Assembly: GCA_051453625.1 (NCBI GenBank)
Contig: JBOZIK010000001.1
Span: forward strand, 50,400,290-50,464,289
Source of the DNA: Welwitschia mirabilis
Lineage: Eukaryota > Gnetophyta > Gnetopsida > Welwitschiales
Direction: 5' to 3'
DNA length: 64,000 nucleotides
Shown here: piece after piece, positions 35,042 to 46,570 of the stretch
How the letters are laid out: each line of letters starts with the position of its first letter
Numbering within the stretch: position 1 is the first letter of the stretch
Translations under genes and position numbers: made by a program
The notes under the pieces: model-generated
What the model was told of the DNA's origin: nothing
What the model saw: the letters and a program-made list of their open reading frames with translations, nothing else
The model's database searches: none

Positions 35042-35679
35042 TGTGCTGTCAAATTGTATGTATTTGATAGATTATTTTAAGTAGTTTTACAGGACATTAT
35101 ATAGGCTTACACTAATTTTTGATGATAATGAAGAGCTAAGGTAATTATTATAAAGACATGTAATATTTATTAGATTTAACAGTATTTGAAATATACAATA
35201 CTTTCTATCTAAAGCAACAATCCTATAGTCAAAGAGGCTAGTGCAACACAAGAAACACCTTATAAATGCCCATCATTCACCTAATCATCTAGACAATTAT
35301 ATAGATGACAGAACTACCAAAGCTGAGGAGGATGCTTACTAGATTAATCTGATAACTAATGTGGAACTCATATGATGTGGCTTTATCTTCTGTGATGTTC
35401 AGATGACTAGTAGGATGACACTTAAAACAAATGTATTACTAGACCTCATCAAACTTTGGCTATATCACTTGCATCTTCTTACACAGTTATTAGGATTATT
35501 AATGCGTCTATTTGTATTTTCTGAATTTGAAGTCTGTTTGGTAATAAATATTTCCTGTATCCTCAACTTTGTTTTCATCTTCTTTGGCACTAGAAACTCT
35601 TATAACAAGAGATCTAAGGGTAGAAGATCTATCCATTATTGTTGTAGAGAGACGTCTTCCTTGATGTGGGGTTGTGTAT
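35042..35679 (+). repeat. Gypsy-1 family LTR B, 5' half only
   Basis: TGTGCTGTCAAATTGTATG aligns with the starts of LTR A and LTR C. The match continues for about 640 bases and stops at a 100-N gap (35,680-35,779). Sequence after the gap is not LTR. The missing half may have been lost in assembly or by deletion. Confidence 0.75.
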
Positions 35680-35779
35680 NNNNNNNNNNNNNNNNNNNNN
35701 NNNNNNNNNNNNNNNNNNNNNNNNNNNNNNNNNNNNNNNNNNNNNNNNNNNNNNNNNNNNNNNNNNNNNNNNNNNNNNN

Positions 35780-37273
35780 TAAAATATAATACAATATAAC
35801 ATAATAAAATGTATATGATATTGCATTCTCTATGGTACAACTATACCAGTAACATAGCAAATGCCACATATTTAATTAACTAATTATAATTATGATAACA
35901 CATCTAGTTTGGTAAACAAATGTCAAAGATATTCTCTTTTTACTTTGTTTTTTGAACCCTCATCTATCTTAGCATTCTCTTCTAATATTATCACTACCTT
36001 TAATCTTATCTTTCTGGGTGTGTGTGTGTGTGTGGTTATGTGTGTGTATATATATATATATATACACAAACCTCTTCATCTCCTTTCTCAAACTCTTCTC
36101 AATTATCACTATTATTTTATCTTTTTATTATTTACCTTATACTTTATTTTTACTTCTTATATATTTTCATATATTTATATTCTTTCTTCCTACTTCACCT
36201 ATATTATACACTATATCTTGTTTATTCTTACCACCACTTTGCATTACACTATGTTTTTACTTTATACTTCATCTTTTAATATTTATTTTCATCTTTACCC
36301 ATACTTTAGCTTCTACTATCCATTTTCTTTATTACTCATCCTACATCTCACTTATTATTCATTTACTTACATTACTATTTTTCTCCGTATCTTCTATAGA
36401 TCCCTCATATTTCCTGCATATTATTATATTACTTTTACTTCTCTCATAATCCCTCTATCCCTTTTCTATATTGCATATAAATATTTTTCATCTACTTTAC
36501 TCCTATGTATATATTCTATTATTCATATCTATTAGAATTATTAATTATACTTTATATCCTTCATATTTCATTAGTACATTTCTCATGTTATACTTTATTT
36601 ATACTCATTATCCCCTCTATCCTCTTATACCTATCTTTTTTCCTACCTATCTCTCCTCTATATACTTCAAATATATTTATATTATGGACTTATCATTTTA
36701 TATGGATTGGAATCCATCACCTAAGATGTGCACGAGATTACATCGAAAACAATTCAAACTTATGTAATTAGAAGAGAAACATAATCATGAAATAATTTTG
36801 AATATATTACAAACTAATGAGAGAGTTTTGATTTCAACCTTCCTTTAAGTCTTTTTTTTTATTTTTTGGGTTTGGGGATCTCTTCATGCAACCTCATCTT
36901 TGTGCAAATAATTTTAGCATTCAATGTTGCTATCATAGCCTTATTACATTAAATTTTCGCATTCTTCACCTTCTGTATAGTGGCCTTGATTTTATTTTCA
37001 ATAATAGAATAAAGTAAGAGAAAAGGATAATTTCTTAGGATCCGATTTCTCTTAAGCTTTCTACATCATATTGGTACTCCTTTCATGTCTAAGAGTAGGT
37101 AGATGGAATTCTTTACATTTAAGGGTTTAGGTTCATCCATCTAAACATTGGATACTATTAGCCATTTAGCTTCACTTTGAAGGATCTATTTCTTCTCAAT
37201 CACAGACACCCTTTAGCATAAGAGATGACTGGTGTCCTAGCATAAAATTCAACAATTTTCTTTTGTGTCCTTT
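35780..37273. other. Unassigned spacer with low-complexity core
   Basis: No gene. 36,018-36,065 is a (GT)n-(TA)n microsatellite. 36,080-36,700 is strongly G-poor on the plus strand (runs of TACTTC, TTATAT, TCATCT). Overlapping long open frames here arise because TAG and TGA need G. 36,770-37,270 is ordinary AT-rich sequence that I could not match to the neighbouring elements. Confidence 0.6.
36018..36700. repeat. Microsatellite followed by G-depleted tract
   Basis: (GT)8, a short break, then GT/TA repeats to 36,065, followed by about 630 bases of pyrimidine-and-A sequence with very few G. It looks like a decayed simple repeat or minisatellite. Confidence 0.7.
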
Positions 37274-38541
37274 TACATTACCAAATTGTATGTATTTGAT
37301 AGGTATCTTGAATAGTTTTACAGGACATTAGATAGGTTTATAATGAGTTTTGATGATAATGGGGAGCTAAGGTAAATGTCACAAAAACATGCAATCTTCA
37401 TTATATTTGATAGCATTTGAAGCAATTTACAATACTTTCTATCTGAAGTAATAGTTCTGTAATCAAAGAGGCTAATGCAATATAAGAAATACTTTATAAA
37501 ATTCCATCATCCACTTAATTATCTAGATGACTATATAAATGATAAAAACACTTAAGCTAAGAAGGATGCTTACTAGATTAACATACTAGATGATGTGGAA
37601 CTCATATGATATGGCATCGTCTCTTATATATCCAGACAATAAGTAGGATGATACTTAAAACAAATGCTTCACCAAACTTCACCAAACTCTGGTGATGTTC
37701 CTTACACGTTCTTACATGGTTGTTAGGGTTGTTAGTACATATATTTGTATTTTCTAATTTTAGACTCTATTTTGTAATAAATACCTCCTTTATTCTTGAC
37801 TTTATTTTCATCTTCTTTAGCACCAGAAATTCTTATGACAAGAGATTGAATGATAGGAGATCCATTCATTGTTGTTACAGAGAGACATATTCCTTTGTGT
37901 TGGGTTGTATATCCTTTATTAAAATGCTACTACTTTTTAACATAGATGTTGATTTGTTTTAATCAAAACTCTATTTTTCTTTTCATATATTTTTGTTATG
38001 TGCATCTTCCTTATGGTTTATATTACTTCTGATTTATGATAGCTTTATTAGTGATATAGATCATGAGGACAACCTTTGTGGAGGTTAATATTATTAGTTT
38101 AGATGCATTGAATTTCATTTCCTGGATTAACTTTGCATTATTTTCATATGTTGTTTGATATACTTAATAGATTAGGTTGACCTTAGTCTAGTGATAACTT
38201 TCCTTGATTAATCAAGATTATACAGGATCAATCTCTATGATAGGTTCATTTGATAATCTAATAAAAGTTACATTTAAAATAGAACTTGCATCTCATTTGC
38301 ACAGTGTGTTCATTTGCATTATTAATTTTGCATTGTTATTTTTGCGTTATTATTTTGTTCTACTTTAAGATTACATAAGTGTTTTATTTTGAAATCAATT
38401 CTCTTTCTTCTTGGCTATACCTTCAACAAGAATAAAAATTTTAAGTCACTCTCATCTATATTAGTATTTTGTATTATGAAAAATCTAATATTTCTGATTT
38501 ATAGGATTTATTTGAGAATGTAACATTTACACAAATATACA
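37274..38541 (+). repeat. Gypsy-1 LTR C (3' LTR)
   Basis: Full-length match to LTR A, ending ACAAATATACA as LTR A does. The expected leading TG has decayed to TA. Directly after it (38,545 onward) the Copia-2 LTR resumes. No primer site follows, consistent with a 3' LTR. No polypurine tract is visible just before it, which fits the suspected rearrangement to its left. Confidence 0.78.
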
Positions 38542-38544
38542 TCC

Positions 38545-39501
38545 TAAAGAACAAGCCTGAATATTTGCTTTGGTGAAGATTTAAGATCCTTAAAGTTGTT
38601 GTTATAGTCATGAGTATGAATGAAAGAAATGATAACAATGAAGAATCAAGTCCAAAAACAATGTTAGCTCTTATCAATGAATCCTTTGATTTTTTTATGA
38701 GAGATTTCCTTTACTCATGATTATTAATATCTATAAATCCTTTATTCAATAAAGTGCCAAAAGTTCTTTTTTGATTCTTGATTTTCATGCTTTATAATGA
38801 TGAGGAAGATCTAATTATTTAAGCTTAAAAGATAGCCATTTGGATTTATAACTACTATGCAACATATAGCTAATGTCTATGCTTCAAGCATGTAAGTTTG
38901 GTTTTAAATGATGTGAACTTTGATTCAAGATGTCTTGAATTTTATAGATGTCTTAACTCTAGATGGATGTCTTTTTTTTATACATCTTTACTTGTGTAGA
39001 TTTCTTGAGTAAATTTACCCAAATTTTGATGAAATTTGCACTATAGTATTCTTGGGCCTCAATAATCATGAATCTACTATGTATAAGTTGATAGCTCACA
39101 AAAATGTAAGATATTAGTTAAAAATAAAATTAAATTTATTACCTATTTTTGCTCAATATAAATGTTTTTAATTTTGTAGATGTCTTCATCTCTATTAGGT
39201 TCAACTTTTAGTTTAGTTGTCTTAAATATGGTAGATGTCTTTTGGCCTGTCACTTAATTTTAATACATTTAAGAGATCTTTAAATTTCTAGACATCTTCA
39301 CTTAAGATGTCTTCACTTTTTTATATTTTTTCAAATAATTGATTTGATAATTTAGCATCTAATTCTTTTCATGAAATGTTTCCTCTGAAGATCCATCATG
39401 GTTTATTGTCTTATCAAGATCTCATGTTCATATAATGATCTGTTTACATAATAACACAAAATATTTGACAGGTGGAATTATCAAAACTATGTTTTCCAAT
39501 A
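38545..39501 (-). repeat. Copia-2 right (5') LTR, outer fragment
   Basis: Matches 6,485-7,402 throughout, including ATGAGTATGA(A/G)TGAA, GAATCCTTTGATTT and the AGATGTCT/AGACATC cluster (38,925-39,320). It ends near TTCCAATA, where the left LTR meets its polypurine tract. 39,502 onward is therefore the host flank of Copia-2. Confidence 0.82.
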
Positions 39502-40840
39502 TTCTACTCATGCTTATCCATCATTTTTACTTTTAATTCCATATAAAACCCTAAATAGCATCCCTTCTACTACTTCTACATTCTCATTATCTTATGGTCT
39601 TGACAATGATAGCATTTCTCCATCTATTCCATTTGAATATTTATGTAATTCTCAAAATGACATACTTATTTTTGATTTTATTAAAGCACATAACATTAAG
39701 GAGTTTATTCCTAAAATCTCCCAATATTTTCCTTTTAAACTTTGTGTGATAATCAAAGGAATACCTTTTCTTTTTCCACCAAGTTTACTTTATCTTGTAT
39801 CTTTAATGATTAATCTTTTTAAAAGTATGACTTAAAATATCCTGGAATTCTAAATTAGGGTAAATCTTATCTTCTTGATCCTAATTAATGCTTAGATTTA
39901 TATCTTAGGGAACTTCTAAGTATGTTACATGTACTTTAATCAATCATCTTAAGAAGTTTCCTTAAAAGCCTTGGATCCTTAAAAGTACCATTAATGTCTT
40001 CCATGTTTATTATCAATATTTGAATGGAATCTATGTTTCAAATTCTTTATACCATGAGTTTGGTAAGATATTATTTTTCCATGAATTATACGAATTTTTA
40101 ATCTCTTATATTATTAATAAATTTTGTAAAGACAAAATACCATTTGGTTATGTTAATTAAAAAAGCCTTCCTTTCTTAATGAAAATCCATATCTTGAGAT
40201 GAATATTAGAAAGCTTCTTAACCTCACTAAAGATTCTCAAGAGCCTTCAAAAACTTCTTGGATCTTTTTTTTGAGTAGCTCCTTTTATTAATTATGTAAT
40301 GATAATTGTGATTTATGTCATTTTAATAAGAGATTATTTTCTAATGAAATTGATAACTTTTTCATCTCTTATTTGGAATTTGAAATTTGTGTTATTAAAG
40401 TATTATCCTTTTACTATGTTTACCTCAAATTGATTTTACTCAAAAATGATTGTATACCTTTATATTTTATCAATTGGTTAATATTTGATTTGGTCCTTAT
40501 TTTTTGAGAAATTATGCCTTAGGATCATAGAATTGCAAAAATAAATGTTTTTTCTTTCTTTCTTTCAAATAAAGTATTGAATAGAATTTAGAATCTAAAT
40601 AAAACTTTTTTTTCTAATACTTTTATTTTGCTTGGTACGTTTCCTTTTGATTTTATATTTTTATGTTTTTATTTTTTGTTTTTATTTTTATTTTTACATA
40701 ATAAGATAACCTCTTGATTGCTAAGTTCTTATCTTTTAAAGAAAGTACATTCTATTGGCTTAGTTGAGATTTTCTATTTGAATACTATGGATATTTAAAA
40801 AATGGATAAATATTAAAAATCCATGAGTTATCAAATCTTG

Positions 40841-40965
40841 AACATGATAGAAGCACTTACTTTGAAAGTCCTCTTACCATCGTCTGAATTCTTTCTTAGC
40901 ACTTACTTTGAACATGATAGAAGCACTTACTTTGAAAGTCCTCTTACCATCGTCTGAATTCTTTT
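40841..40965. repeat. Perfect 70-bp tandem duplication
   Basis: AACATGATAGAAGCACTTAC starts at 40,841 and again at 40,911. About 54 bases are identical between the units, and the tail of unit 1 includes TAGCACTTACTTTG. Its perfect identity contrasts with the strong divergence of all neighbouring repeats. Confidence 0.85.
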
Positions 40966-41242
40966 GATATATTTCATACTATCACTTTAACATCTTTAAG
41001 ATGACTAATGTTTTACTTTATAAAGTTACCATAACTAGTAATTTTTACTGATACATTCAAGTGATAAGATTGAATTCATCTAATCTTAAGACATTTAAAT
41101 ATGTATGAACTTCATTTTAAAGGAAGATACCATGGCTTTTTATGTTTTCTCTCAATGATGTGACTCTCCATTTATTTGGGGATATTCTTCCTTATTTTTC
41201 ATTTCATTCTTCATCTTCATCTTTGAGAGTATGTGGTCGAAT

Positions 41243-41278
41243 AAAAAGAAGAAGAAGAAGAGGAAGAAGAAGAAGAAT
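41243..41278 (+). repeat. GAA/GGA purine microsatellite
   Basis: Interrupted (GAA)n with one GGA. The overlapping arginine-rich open frame (41,142-41,333) is a by-product of this repeat. Confidence 0.8.
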
Positions 41279-41339
41279 TGTGATCTATTATTTTTATGTT
41301 AAGTACATGATCATCATTATGTCCTGTCAATAAGATAAA

Positions 41340-43000
41340 TTTTCTTGCAAGAAATCTTTGGTAATATTGGTAGCTATGGGAACTCTACTAAGGGATTAGT
41401 TGATCATGCTTCATGCATTCTTACTTCTATAACTGTGGTTATGCTCTTCTAATCATGGATTAAATAAATAAATACTCTAAGGATATGGGATTAGTAGTGT
41501 TCCTAGTGTCATTAGAGGTATTGGTTATTTCCTAGGCTCTTAGTGAATTTAGTACTCTCGTATGATCATTTCACTTTTGAGGATTTGGGTGTATTTTGGG
41601 ATGTGAGTAGGTGATTTCATTTCTGAGTGTCTTTTGATCTTATCATTCATTAATTAAAAACATTAGTTACTTAGCATCACCATAATCACTGCCTATTCGA
41701 AATGTACTTTACAAAGCTTCTGCATTATGTCATGCATCATTAATTAGGTGATTTTATAATTTCTTTTAAGGGGGTTATGAGGTTATAATTTAGGGTAGGT
41801 ACACAATCTTCTTCATGCTCCTAGTTGTCCATTTTTGTTTTATTTTCCTTAGTTATTTTATTTGGTATTACAAAGTCATTTCTATACTTTTTCATTACAA
41901 ATATCTATGACTTGATTATTTAGTAGTTTTTTAATTGATTTTTATTTTTACTTGTAATTTTTTTATAGGAGTTTATTTTCTTTTATAAAATTATATTCTT
42001 TTAGTTTATGATGATAATTTTTTCCATATATTCTTTTAGTATATTTTTAATTTTAGTTCTTTAATCTTTTTTCCCCCTAAATTTCAATGCATCTAATGAT
42101 TGTGACTTCATGTTATATTTTATAATCTTTCATAGCTTAATACATTACCATTATCCTATTCTGGCACCTCTTTATTTTGCCTTAATTTCTTCCCAAAATT
42201 CACCTCCTTTACTATGTCTTACTCATTATGACTCTTAGCTTTTATCCAATCTCTTAGACTTTCTGGTAACTGTTAAAGGTCTTACTATTACTTTTTTAAC
42301 TTAACTTACTATACTGCATTTTAATTTTTTTAATCCATTTTGAAAACCACCACATCATTCAGACAATAAGGTAGACGACACACTGATAGTTTATGAGTGT
42401 CATCATTTTTAATTTTTCATATTTTTCCAACTACTTTTTACTCTTATTTTACACAAAGACTACTAGTCCAAATACACATGTTTTGCTTACTTAAACTTAA
42501 CTTGTGTTTCATCTTTTTCCTTCTTATGTTAATGCAATATGAGATGTATTAATTCAGTACGGAGGAGAGGGAGTTAGGACATACTCTTGAGATATTTTTG
42601 AAATATTTTTTAGTAGAAAATTTAGGGTTCATTTTTAAATTTTTACAATACATATCTATAATATACTAATCCGATTATGATTGTCTATTATTTGAATGAG
42701 ATGCATTATGGATAATATTTAAGTAAAACCATGTACTTGATAGCAGAATGGTTATAATTTTTTCTTGTAGATATGATCTAAGCAATTCAAGAGACAATGA
42801 ATGAGGGGAATAATGTTATGATTATTTTTTATGTATTTCCCCTTATGGATTATGATTAAAAACTTAATGTTTGATTTATGAATATCATTTTTGAGTTATT
42901 ACCTTTGCTAATTATACATGTACATTATTTATATAAGTTATTAGGGGTATATATTATGATGATTCTTTTTGTTATGACATTCAATCTCTGTTTCCTCGAT
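41340..43000 (+). mobile_element. Second Gypsy-1-type 3' region, lacking the extra frame
   Basis: Colinear with 30,471-32,200 and then with 34,500-34,690. The intervening extra frame (32,340-34,190 in Gypsy-1) is absent. It ends exactly where the Gypsy-3 LTR starts. The copy may be an internal-deletion variant of the same family. No LTR of its own is in the window. Confidence 0.55.
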
Positions 43001-43600
43001 TGATGGAAGCTTATGTTATGAAATAAATGCAAAAACTATTAAGAACTATGCTAGAAAATGCAAAAAAATATGATGTTGTTAACCTAAAATAAGCTTAATC
43101 ATTAAATAAAAATTAAATAAAGGCTTACTAAAGAACTAATTGATACACTAACACTTCAACCATTTAGTTCAAAATGCATCATCAAGATAAGCTCATGGTG
43201 AAGTTACTTAAACTAATCAGGTTGATAATTGACAAGTTTTCTATATACATATATTACATTAGGGGGAATAAAGAAAATGAAATAACATAATGAAGATTTT
43301 ATATGTACATTAAATAATACTTATTTTTAAGTATTACTAATTATCCTAATTGATGTTTAACTACATAAACAGAAGAAAGTGAAAGGAAAGATTATTTTCA
43401 AGTAATAAAACATTTTCACAGTGATATTCAAAAACATTAGCTTTTTAGCTTTATATTAAGATACTAAAATGTTACATAGAAATGTACTGATAAGTTTATA
43501 TCTTCTTTGTAGATAAGATTAAAATATTAGAGATGTTGTTGTGCCCTTTACAGGATAGCTAGATCTTCCTCTTGATCTCTCTAGTCTTAGTTCTATTTCT
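43001..43600 (-). repeat. Gypsy-3 left (3') LTR
   Basis: TGATGGAAGCTTATGTTATG onward matches both Gypsy-2 LTRs (shared ACATATATTACAT, AATACTTATTT, CTTTATATTAAGATAC). The SINE empty site is present but diverged near 43,130. The partner LTR was not found to the right. Confidence 0.72.
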
Positions 43601-44089
43601 AAAGATGTTTTGCCAAAAGATCCCTCCCCACCTTCATTCCCTCCTCTGCTCTTCATGGTGATCTCCTCCTTATACTCTTTAGCCTCTTTTTATTTTACCA
43701 TTTCCTTTCTTTAATCCTGAGAAATAGGTTTATGGTTGAAGTTGCTATTGTATTTCTATCACCTTAACCTTCTCCTTCATTCTCATACTAGATGGAATTT
43801 TGTATCTCTAACATCATCTTATAAATACTAAGATATGAACTAACTAACATACTAACAATTGATATATTGACTTAAATGCTAAAGAGAAATATTGAATGTT
43901 ATCTAAAACATATAATCATAAGATAATAAGTTCTGATTAATGATCAAAATTTACATCATTTTTTGTTCTCACTAGTACTTTAAGCTCAAGATTTTGTTAG
44001 TTTCTTAATAAATATACAAAATAAAAAGAAGGAAAGGCTTATTATTTTTCTTTTCTCCTTTTAAAAGTAAAATAATGCTTCTTACTAGA

Positions 44090-46570
44090 CTTCGATTCTT
44101 CTAATTTCTTTACCAATTTAACCGATGGTTTTTCCTATTTTAAGGCAACTAAAGTTTTCCTTTATTTCTCCTATAAGATAAGATCATTTAAATTTATAGT
44201 TTTTGTATCTAATTGATTTTGTAATGGCTGTCTTTCTACCTCTACCTCTTCCTCTTAAGGGGTCTCTTAGTTACTTTGGTTCTTCTTTATTTTTTTTTAA
44301 TAGTTAAAGGAATTTTTGTTCTAAGACTTTGAGGCATCTTTTATGGTTCTATGGTTGCCTCAGCTTTTAGTTCCACTTCTGAAGTTTATCTTATTTGTAC
44401 TATATTTATTTTTGATGAATTCTTATTTTGTAATTTTGAAAATATATCTGCAAAAGTGCCTCTCGGCATGGTCATATTTTTCATAATTCTATCTTTAAAG
44501 GAAGATTACTACTAAAATCCTAAGAGGATACTATGAATACTTTTATACCTAATTCGCATTCTTCTAATATCCTATAAAATTTTGTGGTTGTATCATTTAG
44601 AAAATTTTTAAATTCTTTGGTGAAAACTTCATCACCTTTTTGTATAATTTCTATCCTTAAAGATTTAATCTCTCTTTTATAATTATTAAAAATTTTGCTT
44701 AGCTTTAGTTACCCCTCAGAAGTCTTTTGAATAATACTTTTTGAACGATCTTCAAATCTATCAATAAAATCATATATCTTCTAAGGATCGTAGTTAAAGA
44801 TTCATGAAACTATCAATTCTTTATACCTAAATCCAAGCCTCTTACCGAAGTTAACCTCCATTAAGTAAAGTTCATGCAGTAATCTTATATTTTCTCTTTC
44901 TAAATTTTGAATGATAAGTTGGGTATTCTTCTTCAACTCTACATGAGACTCCTTTAAAACATCTTCAATACTTAGCTTTATTTTATTTTCAATCTCATCA
45001 GTCAGAGTTGAAGATGTTGAAGGAATTCTTTGTATTGTATTCACATTCTAATCTCCTCTTTTTTTCTGAAGATATATGTTTAATAGTTAGACTCAAATGA
45101 GATTGACCAGAAAAGCTTGCTTCTTCGATCTAATTCTTGAAAGCCTTATTTTCTTCTATTAGTTAATTAATGGCTCTCTTATTTACTCTTAACATGGAAT
45201 GATAGTATTCAATCGAAGTTTTGGCTTCAATCCATTTATGTTTATATTCTTAGGCCTTTGTACATTCATTCCCCTAAGATCTGTGTAGATTTTATTTGAA
45301 TATTCCCTAGTTAAGGATAGAGGTAATTCATTATGCATAAATGTCATAAACTTTTATCAATGATCTATGTGTTCAACATCATATTTCTTACTTAGAATCA
45401 AGTTCTCTAATAACAATACTAACATGTCTAATCTTTCTCTTGGAAAATTATCTAATTCTCTCCTACCTCTAGTAGTAGTCTCTAATTTAGTAATGTATTC
45501 ATAAGCTCTCTATAATTTCCTACTCATGTCCTTGTAGGCTTTAGAGAGCTAAATATTTTCCTCCTTTTTAGTAATTTTCTATTGTAACCTTTCAATATTT
45601 TCTTTCCCTTGATCTAATTTCTATTTTAAAATTTCATTTTCAATTTTTAAATTACCAACTTAATTCTATAATTCTAAGAATTCTTCTTTTCTGCTGAGAT
45701 AAGTTTGAATCTCATCTTTAACTAAATTCAAAGCATTAGAAAGGCTATCGATCTTGCCTTTCTCAAGTGCTTTGGAGAACTAACCAGACTATAGTGGATG
45801 AGAGGATAGGAGTTCTTCAATAGAGAATTATGTTGGGTCTTGGACCATACTTGGAGGAGGCAGTAGGGGAGGTACACTCTGAGGAGTGAAATAAAGTTCT
45901 CTTAGGTCTAGTTGAGCAGTTCTTTATCCTATGATTTTTAAAAGACTTAACTCTTTGACTCTAAACAAACTTTGAATTGTTAAGTCTATAGAAGACTTAT
46001 TAGGTCACAATGGAACTTTGTTTTTACTTAAACTTCAAGCTATCAAACGTTAGAAGCTCTTATTCTAACTTTTTTCATTTTTAAAATATGTCTAATCAAA
46101 CCTTAAAAAATCCCTTCTATAATATTTACATTTATTTGATTTGTTTTATCTTTCATAGCTATTACCATATATAGGTTAGGTAATGTGATAAATTTTGTTT
46201 ATGAAGGATTAATAACAAATTACTAGCCACAATACTTGAAATAATAAATAATTCAGGTTTTAAATCCTTATTTATTGGAATTCTTCCCTGTAATTTCACT
46301 TTTTCTAAAAGATTCATACTTAGATTGGTATCTTCTTTTTTGCTAGTATCCTTATTGGATTTACCTATAGCTAACAAGTATAGCATCTCTCTGATGTCTT
46401 CTTGAATATTTAATGTTTTTTAATTTTTAACAATTATTTCTAGTATATTTTAGTTGTCATCAAATTTTAAATTCTTGTAGAACTTATAGACAGTTTCTAG
46501 AGTGAATCTATTATTCATAGTTAGCCATCCATACTAACCCAATTTAATAATTCTCTATTTACATTCTATC
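44090..46570 (-). pseudogene. Extra 3' reading frame of Gypsy-3
   Basis: Minus-strand homologue of 18,430-20,910. The 46,162-46,386 open stretch gives MLYLLAIGKSNKDTSKKED, GRIPINKDLKP and FIISSIVASNLLL, the clearest version of the N-terminal domain. It resembles the putative plant transposon protein domain. The 44,802-45,044 stretch is coiled-coil-like (EIENKIKLSIEDVLKESHVE, NLERENIRLLHEL). A GRGRGRK basic motif lies near 44,235-44,260. Numerous stops. The same order in two diverged copies supports a real ancestral protein of about 800 residues. Confidence 0.62.

Larger units (their letters stand above)
13392..38544 (+). mobile_element. Gypsy-1: plus-strand Athila/Tat-type Ty3/gypsy element inserted in Copia-2 LTR
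   Basis: Related LTRs at 13,392-14,622 and 37,274-38,541 flank the block; a third partial copy is at 35,042-35,679. The sequences outside the two outer LTRs rejoin to a continuous Copia-2 LTR. Short flanking direct repeats are probable but imperfect (TAATG on the left, TAAAG on the right). Internally only a gag remnant and 3' sequences belong to this element; Gypsy-2 occupies 17,074 to about 30,470. No pol of its own is visible. It could be a non-autonomous or deleted copy. Confidence 0.72.
39502..41339 (+). other. Unrecognised AT-rich flank with coding-like traces
   Basis: This is the DNA into which Copia-2 inserted. The plus strand at 39,540-40,500 has few stops for its composition, and pieces such as FDFIKAHNIKEFIPKISQ and DLCHFNKRLFSNEIDNFF, but I recognise no domain. 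It may be an extra retroelement frame. It includes a tandem duplication at 40,841. Confidence 0.4.

Noticed and set aside
35909-36771. Several overlapping long plus-strand open frames (up to 208 codons)
   Set aside because: They are by-products of a G-depleted low-complexity tract, where TAG and TGA stops are rare. No protein-like features are shared between frames.
41142-41333. Arginine-rich 63-codon frame
   Set aside because: The arginine run is a GAA/GGA microsatellite read in frame, with no other support.
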